6,117 nt of DNA from Pseudomonadota bacterium (GTDB taxonomy: Bacteria; Pseudomonadota; Alphaproteobacteria; Rhizobiales; Rhizobiaceae): contig JAEXMK010000084.1 of the NCBI GenBank assembly GCA_023444445.1, positions 1 to 6,117 of the forward strand, given 5' to 3'. The translations under genes were made by a program, and so were the position numbers. The notes beneath the pieces are model-generated. The model had not been told where the DNA came from and did not search any database. It saw only the letters and a list, made by a program, of their open reading frames with translations. Positions 1 through 5,433 of the stretch are shown piece by piece. The stretch's first letter is position 1. Each line of letters begins with the position of its first letter.

Positions 1-39
1 GACTTCGTCGCCAGCAGCGCCGCCGCCCTCGTTCAGTGA
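1..39 (+). CDS. 3' end of an unidentified gene (partial)
   Basis: Frame 1 reads DFVASSAAALVQ and then TGA at 37-39. Eleven of its twelve sense codons end in C or G, which matches the codon use of the real genes in this window. The sequence after the stop changes abruptly to AT-rich, non-coding composition. That makes this the likely C-terminus of a plus-strand gene entering from the left. Twelve residues are too few to name a family, and I do not recognise it. No rho-independent terminator follows closely. The alternative is that the left edge is simply intergenic and the short open stretch is chance. Confidence 0.4.
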   Translation, partial: DFVASSAAALVQ

Positions 40-261
40 GCGGACTTATAAGAGAACCTCACCAAACAAGTCAACACACCAAATTCGAAAAACTTACAAA
101 ATCATACAACAAATTGAATTTAAAAGGAAATTTCGAGTTCCGGCGTCTGTGGACCGCAAAAGGCCCGTAAACGTATCGGCTTTTGCACAGGAGAAGCGTG
201 CCTGGAGCAATGCGGCAGGGTCTGCGCCTTCTTTTAGCCCGGTTCCTCACTAATTGCTTTG

Positions 262-276
262 CTAACGAAGCGTTAA
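262..276 (+). promoter_or_regulatory. Possible CtrA-type box (CTAA-N7-TTAA)
   Basis: The bases CTAA (262-265) and TTAA (273-276) are separated by exactly seven bases. The known alphaproteobacterial CtrA site is TTAA-N7-TTAA, so this has one mismatch in eight. It lies 122-136 bases upstream of the mini-ORF start. CtrA controls cell-cycle and envelope genes in this class, which would suit a peptidoglycan hydrolase. A match this short can occur by chance in an AT-rich spacer, and no well-placed promoter confirms it. Confidence 0.25.
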
Positions 277-387
277 AATCAGGCCTGTTCGCGCAGGTCC
301 TTATATAGCGCGCTGCAATGTAATTGCCTCGACGTCGATGGATTTGACTCAAGGCTTTGAAAGTTGCACACCTTCGCCTGAAGTTTC

Positions 388-394
388 TGGAGAG
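388..394 (+). promoter_or_regulatory. Ribosome binding site serving the mini-ORF at 398
   Basis: TGGAGAG contains the Shine-Dalgarno core GGAG (389-392), five bases before the ATG at 398. It is 28 bases before the ATG at 421, too far to serve that codon directly. No comparable purine-rich site lies just ahead of 421. The placement therefore suggests that ribosomes load at 398 and reach the M23 start by translational coupling. Confidence 0.5.
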
Positions 395-397
395 CGC

Positions 398-424
398 ATG
401 ACCGACGGGGCACAGCTAGTATGA
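398..424 (+). CDS. Eight-codon leader mini-ORF overlapping the M23 start
   Basis: ATG at 398 opens an eight-residue frame, MTDGAQLV, ending with TGA at 422-424. That stop overlaps the ATG at 421 in the classic ATGA arrangement of translationally coupled genes. A good Shine-Dalgarno lies at the right distance ahead of 398, whereas the M23 ATG has none of its own. The frame is offset from the M23 frame, so it cannot be a simple N-terminal extension. I infer a leader that delivers ribosomes to the M23 start. The alternatives are a chance ATG, or an indel that has split a longer N-terminus. The peptide contains no run of one amino acid that would suggest attenuation. Confidence 0.35.
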   Translation: MTDGAQLV

Positions 425-2367
425 CTGCGGATCGCAATGTGATCCGGTCGCTAGGTACGGAACCGCCAATTCTGGCGGAAGGCCGACGTGCACCCGATCG
501 TCGTGAAATTTCGCTTCGGTGGCTCTCCGGCACATTCCTCACCGGCATCACCTCTTCCATATTGATGGGGGTTGCGCTGTTTGCGGCCCTCGACGGTCGC
601 CAACAGCTTGCCATTCCCGCCGAAGCCTTCGCCAAGGCGGATATGGGCAACAATGCCACGGAGGCCGCCCGGCGCGGCACGCGCCTCGTCGCACCGAACA
701 TCGCGGCCCGACCGTCCGACCGTTCGATCATGGAAGTTTCCACCGTCATCAATGAAGGCGACAAGGAAGTGGTCCGCAAGGTCCCCTTCTCTCATGTGAA
801 GATTCCGCTGGCTTCCAATTATGCCAAGCAGGATGACTATCCCGCCTTCGATCCTCTGAATATCTTTGCCAGCAATGACGACAAGGATGTTCCCACCCCG
901 GCCGCGAGCCGCACGGGTACGATCTACGGCTCAGAGGTGGAATCCGAAGTCAGCCTGAAGACCGTCGCCTTTCCCGTCCAGCATTCCAAATATGCCTTTG
1001 CCGGCTCACTGAGCTTCGATGAGGTCGAGGAGGCGGTACGTTCGAACGGCTCCATCCTGACTGACGGTAACGAGCAGGTTGCTGCCCTCTATTACATCGA
1101 CCCGCGCCGTTTCGATAATGATGAGGGTGACGTCGAAATTACCGCGGGCCTTGCTGCCCGCGTCGTTGAACAGAACATGTCGGTTTCCACCCCGCAATCG
1201 CCGTCCGCGCCCGTCAAGGAATATGCCGACGACGTGATCCCTTCCCGCCAGACCGAGACGATCGAAGCCGCCCTGTTCGGCGCCGGTTATTCGAAGGCGC
1301 AGTCGTCCGAGATTGCGAAGCTTCTGTCACCGCAGATCCAGTCGGAGAATGTCGAGAGCGGCGATGTGCTGCGCGTCGGCATTATCCAGGAAGACGAGAA
1401 AAGCGACATCGTCCGCGTGAGCCTTTACCGCAAGGGCCGCCACATGGTCACGATGGCCATCGACGACCGCAAGAATTTCGTCAAGGCCAGCGAACCGCCG
1501 AAGCTCGACGCGGTGGCGACCGCCTTCGACAGCACACCGGCACCGGCCGCCGGCCGCGATTTGCCCAGTGTCTATGACGGGGTTTATCGTGCGGCTCTCG
1601 CTTATGGCATGAACCAGAGCATGGTCTCGCAGCTGATCAAGCTCCTTGCCAGCAGCGTCGATTTCCAGGCGCAGCTGAAACCCACCGACACGCTGGAAGC
1701 CTTCTTTTCGGTGGAAGATGCGGACGGCAAGGCGACGGACAAATCCGAGCTTCTTTACGTCAACGCCAAGTTTGGTGACAACGAGACACGGTTTTACCGG
1801 TTCCAGAACCCGGATGACAACAGCGTCGATTACTTCGACGAGAACGGCAAGAGCATCCGGCAATTCCTGTTGCGCAACCCCGTCCCGAACGGCCGCATGA
1901 CCTCCGGTTTCGGCATGCGCCGTCATCCTGTCCTGAAATTCAGCCGCATGCATACCGGTACCGACTGGGCGGCGGCCCGCGGCACGCCGATTATCGCGAC
2001 CGGCAACGGCATCGTGGAAAAAGCCGGCTGGGCCTCCGGTTACGGCAATCAGACGCTGATCCGCCATGCCAATGGCTATGTTTCCTCCTATAACCACCAG
2101 AGCGCCATCGCCAAGGGCGTCACGGAGGGCTCCAAAGTCCGGCAGGGTCAGGTAATCGGTTATGTCGGTTCGACCGGCCTTTCGACCGGCGCGCATCTGC
2201 ACTACGAGCTGATCGTGAACGGCACCAAGGTTGATGCGATGAAGGTGCGCCTGCCGGGCGGCAAGTCGCTTTCCGGTGTGGCGCTGGCGCGTTTCTCCGA
2301 CGAGAGAAAACGCATCGACAATCTGCTCAACATCGATGAAAAACCCAATCAGGTGGCGAGCCGCTGA
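421..2367 (+). CDS. Membrane-anchored M23 (LytM/MepM-like) peptidoglycan metallopeptidase
   Basis: This 648-residue protein is a predicted zinc-dependent hydrolase of peptidoglycan peptide cross-links acting in the periplasm. Residues 1-33 are cytoplasmic and rich in arginine (R22, R23, R27, R28). Residues about 34-57 form one hydrophobic anchor with no lipobox. Residues about 60-270 are low in recognisable motifs. Two stretches (about 276-365 and 384-485) resemble the non-catalytic domains ahead of the peptidase in MepM and Csd3. The M23 domain spans about 490-605. Zinc ligands are H511 and D515 (in HTGTD) and H594, and catalytic histidines are H559 (YNHQS) and H592 (AHLHYE), so it should be active. 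Family members lacking these residues are only activators such as EnvC. ATG 421 is the most upstream start in this frame, since a TGA at 379-381 precedes it with no start codon between. It has no ribosome binding site of its own and overlaps a mini-ORF. The exact cross-link cleaved is not shown by the sequence. Confidence 0.94.
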   Translation: MTADRNVIRSLGTEPPILAEGRRAPDRREISLRWLSGTFLTGITSSILMGVALFAALDGRQQLAIPAEAFAKADMGNNATEAARRGTRLVAPNIAARPSDRSIMEVSTVINEGDKEVVRKVPFSHVKIPLASNYAKQDDYPAFDPLNIFASNDDKDVPTPAASRTGTIYGSEVESEVSLKTVAFPVQHSKYAFAGSLSFDEVEEAVRSNGSILTDGNEQVAALYYIDPRRFDNDEGDVEITAGLAARVVEQNMSVSTPQSPSAPVKEYADDVIPSRQTETIEAALFGAGYSKAQSSEIAKLLSPQIQSENVESGDVLRVGIIQEDEKSDIVRVSLYRKGRHMVTMAIDDRKNFVKASEPPKLDAVATAFDSTPAPAAGRDLPSVYDGVYRAALAYGMNQSMVSQLIKLLASSVDFQAQLKPTDTLEAFFSVEDADGKATDKSELLYVNAKFGDNETRFYRFQNPDDNSVDYFDENGKSIRQFLLRNPVPNGRMTSGFGMRRHPVLKFSRMHTGTDWAAARGTPIIATGNGIVEKAGWASGYGNQTLIRHANGYVSSYNHQSAIAKGVTEGSKVRQGQVIGYVGSTGLSTGAHLHYELIVNGTKVDAMKVRLPGGKSLSGVALARFSDERKRIDNLLNIDEKPNQVASR

Positions 2368-2410
2368 TCCCCAGGGAATTTCCAACCGACAATTCCGACC
2401 AGATCAAATG

Positions 2411-2443
2411 AAAAGGGCTCCGTTTCCGGAGCCCTTTCGTTTT
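2411..2443. terminator. Bidirectional rho-independent terminator between the M23 gene and clpB
   Basis: Bases 2412-2422 and 2427-2437 form a perfect 11-bp stem (AAAGGGCTCCG with its complement) around a TTTC loop. On the plus strand it is followed by CGTTTT, ending M23 transcription 45 bases after the stop. On the minus strand the hairpin is followed by TTTTCATTT, so it can also end clpB transcription. The stop codon of clpB (2442-2444) overlaps the plus-strand T tract, which is a very tight convergent arrangement. Confidence 0.9.
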
Positions 2444-5066
2444 ATGCCGCATCGGCCGTTTCGGTCTCGGCCTCACCCTTTGCGGGCTTGACCTTGAACA
2501 GAAGCCGGTCGGTGCCAGAGGTTACCTTGACCCGCGAACCATCGGGGATTTCACCGCCGAGGATCATCTCCGCCAGCCGGTCCTGAACCGATTTCTGGAT
2601 CACCCGCTTCAGCGGACGCGCGCCATAAGCCGGATCGTAACCCTTGTTGGCAAGCCAGTTGCGGGCTTCCTCATCCAGTTCGAGCGTGATCTTGCGATCG
2701 GCCAGAAGAGAGACGAGACGCTTCAACTGGATTTCCACGATCGCACCCATTTCGTCGCGCCGCAGGCGGTGGAACAGGATGATATCGTCGATACGGTTGA
2801 GGAATTCCGGCCGGAAATGCGACCGAACCCGCTCCATCACCAGTTCGCGAACCGAATCCACATCGTCATTGTCGCCCATCTGCGTCATGAATTCCGAACC
2901 GAGGTTCGAGGTCATGATGATGATGGTGTTCTTGAAATCGACGGTGCGGCCCTGGCCATCCGTAAGGCGGCCATCATCCAGCACCTGCAGCAGGACGTTG
3001 AAGACATCCGGATGCGCTTTTTCGATCTCGTCGAACAGCACGACCTGATAAGGCCGGCGGCGAACCGCTTCTGTCAGGGCACCGCCCTCTTCGTAACCGA
3101 CATAACCGGGAGGAGCACCGATGAGCCGGGCAACGGAGTGTTTCTCCATATATTCCGACATATCGAGGCGAACCATCGCGGTTTCGTCGTCGAACAGGAA
3201 GCGAGCTAGCGACTTGGTCAGCTCGGTCTTGCCCACGCCCGTTGGGCCGAGGAAGATGAACGAGCCGATCGGCCGGTTGGGATCCTGCAGGCCGGCACGC
3301 GAACGGCGAACCGCCTTGGAAACCGCCTGAACAGCCTCACCCTGCCCGACAACGGACTTGGCAAGTTCGTCTTCCATGCGCAACAGCTTTTCGCGCTGGC
3401 CTTCCAGCATTTTATCAACCGGAATGCCGGTCCAGCGGGAGACGACATGGGCAATATTGTCCGGCGTCACCACTTCCTGAACCATCGAACCGGCGCCGCT
3501 GCTATCGCGGGCTTCCGCCGCAGCCAGTTCCTTTTCGAGGCCCGGAATGATGCCATAGGTCAACTCGCCGGCACGCTGGAACTGACCGTTACGCTGAGCG
3601 ATCGCCAGTTCGTTGCGGGCTTCATCCAGCCGCTTCTTGAGATCAGCGGCATGGCCAAGCTTCTGCTTTTCCGCCTGCCAGCGGGCCGTCAGTGCATCTG
3701 CCTTTTCTTCCGTATCGGCCAGTTCATCCTCGAGCTTCCTCAAACGATCAACGGAGGACTGGTCCGTCTCCTGCTTCAGGGCTTCGCGCTCGATCTTCAG
3801 CTGAATGATGCGGCGATCCAGTTCGTCCAGTTCTTCCGGCTTGGAATCCACCTGCATACGAAGACGCGAGGCGGCCTCGTCCATAAGGTCGATTGCCTTG
3901 TCGGGCAGGAACCGGTCGGTAATGTAGCGGTTGGAAAGCGTCGCAGCCGCAACCAGGGCCGAATCCGAGATGCGGACCTTGTGGTGCTGTTCGTATTTTT
4001 CCTTCAAACCGCGCAGGATCGAAATCGTATCCTCAACGGTCGGTTCATCCACCAGAACGGGCTGGAACCGGCGGGCAAGGGCCGGATCCTTTTCCACATG
4101 CTTGCGATATTCATCAAGCGTGGTAGCGCCAACGCAGTGCAGCTCGCCGCGGGCAAGCGCGGGCTTCAGCAGATTGGACGCGTCCATTGCGCCATCGGCC
4201 TTACCGGCGCCAACCAGCGTGTGCATCTCATCGATGAACAGGATGATGCCGCCGTTTTCGGCCTGCACTTCATTGAGCACAGCCTTCAGGCGTTCTTCGA
4301 ATTCACCGCGATATTTCGCACCGGCGATCAGCGCGCCCATATCGAGCGCCATCAGCTTCTTGTCTTTCAGGCTCTCAGGCACGTCACCATTGACGATGCG
4401 CAGCGCAAGACCTTCCGCAATCGCCGTTTTACCGACGCCGGGTTCACCGATCAGCACGGGATTGTTCTTGGTACGGCGAGACAGCACCTGAATGGTACGG
4501 CGGATTTCATCGTCGCGACCGATAACAGGGTCCAGCTTGCCTTCACGGGCCTCTTCCGTCAGGTCGCGCGCATATTTCTTCAGCGCGTCAAAGCCCTGTT
4601 CGGCATTGGCGCTGTCGGCTGTGCGGCCCTTGCGGATATCATTGATGACCTGATTGAGCGCCTGTGCGGTCGCACCTGCCTTTTTCAGGGAAACCGAGGT
4701 GGAGGCGGAGCTTTCGATCGCGAGCGCCTGCAAGAGACGCTCGACGGTCACGAAACTGTCGCCAGCCTTCTTGGCAAGATCTTCTGCGGTTGAAAACACC
4801 TTGGCGAGCGGAGCCGTCAGCGCAAGGCCGCCATTGCCGCCGGAAACCTTGGGCAATTTTGCAAGGGCCGCGTCATTGGCGAGACGCGCTTCCTTGGCGT
4901 CGCCCCCCGCACGCTCGATCAGCGATGCGGCCATGCCCTGCTCATCATCGAGCAGAACTTTCAGAACGTGTTCCGGCGAGAACTGCTGATGGTTTTCGGC
5001 CAGCGCAAAAGTCTGCGCCGATTGCAGGAAACCGCGAACGCGCTCGGAGTATTTTTCAATATTCAT
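2442..5066 (-). CDS. clpB: ATP-dependent disaggregase chaperone ClpB
   Basis: This 874-residue Hsp100 ring ATPase should pull polypeptides out of aggregates in the cytoplasm with DnaK/DnaJ/GrpE. Domains in order are the N-terminal Clp repeat domain (about 1-145), AAA1 (about 160-400), a coiled-coil middle domain (about 405-525) and AAA2 (about 545-760) with a C-terminal small domain to about 860. AAA1 has Walker A GEPGVGKT (207-214), Walker B ending D279-E280, pore loop KYRG (Y252) and arginine fingers R332/R333. AAA2 has Walker A GPTGVGKT (607-614), Walker B D679-E680, pore loop GYVG (Y655), sensor N721, arginine finger R758 and sensor-2 GARPLK (R817). The middle domain and the absence of a ClpP-binding IGF/IGL loop separate it from ClpA and ClpC. 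ATG 5066 was chosen because GGAGG lies seven bases upstream and the encoded [10 protein letters not shown] is the usual family start. An in-frame extension to a TTG at 5168 lacks family similarity. The length is typical and no residue is missing. Confidence 0.99.
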   Translation of the reverse strand: MNIEKYSERVRGFLQSAQTFALAENHQQFSPEHVLKVLLDDEQGMAASLIERAGGDAKEARLANDAALAKLPKVSGGNGGLALTAPLAKVFSTAEDLAKKAGDSFVTVERLLQALAIESSASTSVSLKKAGATAQALNQVINDIRKGRTADSANAEQGFDALKKYARDLTEEAREGKLDPVIGRDDEIRRTIQVLSRRTKNNPVLIGEPGVGKTAIAEGLALRIVNGDVPESLKDKKLMALDMGALIAGAKYRGEFEERLKAVLNEVQAENGGIILFIDEMHTLVGAGKADGAMDASNLLKPALARGELHCVGATTLDEYRKHVEKDPALARRFQPVLVDEPTVEDTISILRGLKEKYEQHHKVRISDSALVAAATLSNRYITDRFLPDKAIDLMDEAASRLRMQVDSKPEELDELDRRIIQLKIEREALKQETDQSSVDRLRKLEDELADTEEKADALTARWQAEKQKLGHAADLKKRLDEARNELAIAQRNGQFQRAGELTYGIIPGLEKELAAAEARDSSGAGSMVQEVVTPDNIAHVVSRWTGIPVDKMLEGQREKLLRMEDELAKSVVGQGEAVQAVSKAVRRSRAGLQDPNRPIGSFIFLGPTGVGKTELTKSLARFLFDDETAMVRLDMSEYMEKHSVARLIGAPPGYVGYEEGGALTEAVRRRPYQVVLFDEIEKAHPDVFNVLLQVLDDGRLTDGQGRTVDFKNTIIIMTSNLGSEFMTQMGDNDDVDSVRELVMERVRSHFRPEFLNRIDDIILFHRLRRDEMGAIVEIQLKRLVSLLADRKITLELDEEARNWLANKGYDPAYGARPLKRVIQKSVQDRLAEMILGGEIPDGSRVKVTSGTDRLLFKVKPAKGEAETETADAA

Positions 5067-5073
5067 AGTCGAA

Positions 5074-5078
5074 CCTCC
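5074..5078 (-). promoter_or_regulatory. clpB ribosome binding site (GGAGG)
   Basis: Read on the minus strand, GGAGG lies seven bases ahead of the ATG at 5066-5064. This decides the start against the longer in-frame extension reaching 5168, which has no such site. Confidence 0.9.
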
Positions 5079-5115
5079 ATAGACCGGCCCGCCCGCTTTC
5101 GGCACGGCTCCGGGT

Positions 5116-5144
5116 GTTAGGGTTGAGGCTCCCTCAAAGGCAAG
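5116..5144 (-). promoter_or_regulatory. Candidate proximal heat-shock (RpoH-type) promoter of clpB
   Basis: On the minus strand CTTGCC (5144-5139) is followed after 17 bases by CCTAAC (5121-5116). The CTTG core is the hallmark of RpoH -35 elements, and clpB is a classic RpoH target. The -10 fits poorly: against the alphaproteobacterial pattern CYTATNT only C, C, T and A agree, and the spacing is about one base long. Transcription from here would give a short leader of about 40 bases. A short palindrome fills the spacer. Confidence 0.25.
5123..5137. repeat. Short palindrome upstream of clpB (TTGAGG-CTC-CCTCAA)
   Basis: Six-base arms at 5123-5128 and 5132-5137 are perfect inverted copies around a three-base centre. 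It lies about 57-71 bases upstream of the clpB ATG, inside the spacer of the proximal promoter candidate. It could be an operator or a small hairpin in the clpB leader. It does not match the CIRCE element bound by HrcA. Chance is a real alternative at this length. Confidence 0.4.
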
Positions 5145-5237
5145 CCCCGCTACGACAACCGTGTTCAAAGGATTTCACGATTGCCGCCTCTTGACGGTCG
5201 GTCGCCGACAAATGCGGCTTCCGTCCTTCCTGCACGA

Positions 5238-5266
5238 ATATGGGAAGGATTTTCATCGGTTTAAAG
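5238..5266 (-). promoter_or_regulatory. Candidate distal heat-shock (RpoH-type) promoter of clpB
   Basis: On the minus strand CTTTAAA (5266-5260) is followed after 14 bases by TCCCATAT (5245-5238). Against the E. coli sigma-32 pattern CTTGAAA-N11 to N16-CCCCATNT this is 6 of 7 and 7 of 8 with allowed spacing. Against the alphaproteobacterial form CTTG-N17/18-CYTATNT it is N18 with 6 of 7 in the -10. The weakness is T in place of the conserved G of CTTG. Transcription would start near 5230 and leave a leader of about 165 bases. Confidence 0.42.
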
Positions 5267-5377
5267 GGGACAAAATCCACCGTTGGGGGAATTTTCATGC
5301 GAACTGACAGGCGTCAATTCGCCCGTCCAATCATTTCCCTGCGGGCGGAAGATTGTTCATCGCCGATCACCAAAAAC

Positions 5378-5405
5378 AAAAAACTCCGGCAGGCCGGAGT
5401 TTTTC
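5378..5405 (-). terminator. Rho-independent terminator of the DUF4167 gene
   Basis: ACTCCGGC (5383-5390) and GCCGGAGT (5393-5400) are perfect inverted repeats, extended outward by A/T pairs. With a realistic four-base loop this leaves a seven-base GC-rich stem plus A/T pairs. On the minus strand the stem runs into TTTTTGTTTTTGG, a strong U tract, about 30 bases after the DUF4167 stop. It separates that gene from clpB, so clpB probably has its own promoter. Confidence 0.9.
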
Positions 5406-5433
5406 AATCGCAGAGTGATTTTGTAGACGCTGC

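Larger units (their letters stand above)
40..397. other. Intergenic region upstream of the M23 peptidase gene
   Basis: This 358-bp stretch has no convincing full gene. Its first part (about 60-135) is AT-rich and, on the plus strand, rich in A and C but very poor in G: between 61 and 115 I count only two G. The second part is GC-richer and contains a possible CtrA-type box (262-276), AT-rich hexamers that could be -10 elements (TAAAAT at 274-279, TATATA at 302-307, neither with a good -35 partner), and the Shine-Dalgarno of the mini-ORF. A 36-codon open frame at 198-308 is possible but weak. I see no tRNA or recognisable small RNA here. The promoter of the M23 gene must lie in this region if that gene is not transcribed from further left. 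Confidence 0.6.

Noticed and set aside
213..235. A terminator-like GGCAG/CTGC hairpin before TTCTTTT
   Set aside because: The stem is only five base pairs with a bulge and the T tract is interrupted, and it lies about 170 bases after the presumed upstream gene.
71..352. A 93-codon minus-strand open frame in the left intergenic region
   Set aside because: It runs through the AT-rich spacer, has no coding-like codon use or ribosome binding site, and its translation resembles no family I know.
1327..2385. A 352-codon minus-strand open frame opposite the M23 gene
   Set aside because: It is the codon-register antisense frame of a GC-rich gene. It has no recognisable domain and covers the catalytic M23 region of the sense strand.
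3447..4793. A 448-codon plus-strand open frame opposite clpB
   Set aside because: It lies in exact codon register opposite clpB, so it stays open simply because clpB avoids TTA, CTA and TCA codons there. The product shows no recognisable domain, while clpB is certain.
5063..5080. A five-codon frame MEVRL overlapping the clpB ATG as ATGA on the minus strand
   Set aside because: Its ATG is immediately followed by the clpB Shine-Dalgarno, and it has no ribosome binding site of its own, so the overlap looks like chance, unlike the case at 398-424.
5067..5168. A 34-residue N-terminal extension of ClpB from TTG 5168
   Set aside because: The extension is unlike any ClpB N-terminus I know, starts with TTG, and is bypassed by a strong GGAGG correctly placed for ATG 5066.
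5134..5298. A 54-residue minus-strand frame between the DUF4167 gene and clpB
   Set aside because: It has no ribosome binding site, it spans the candidate promoters, and its product is not recognisable.
5289..5317. A housekeeping promoter for clpB with TTGACG at 5317-5312 on the minus strand
   Set aside because: The -35 is good, but 17 bases downstream the sequence is AAATTC, which does not resemble a -10 element.
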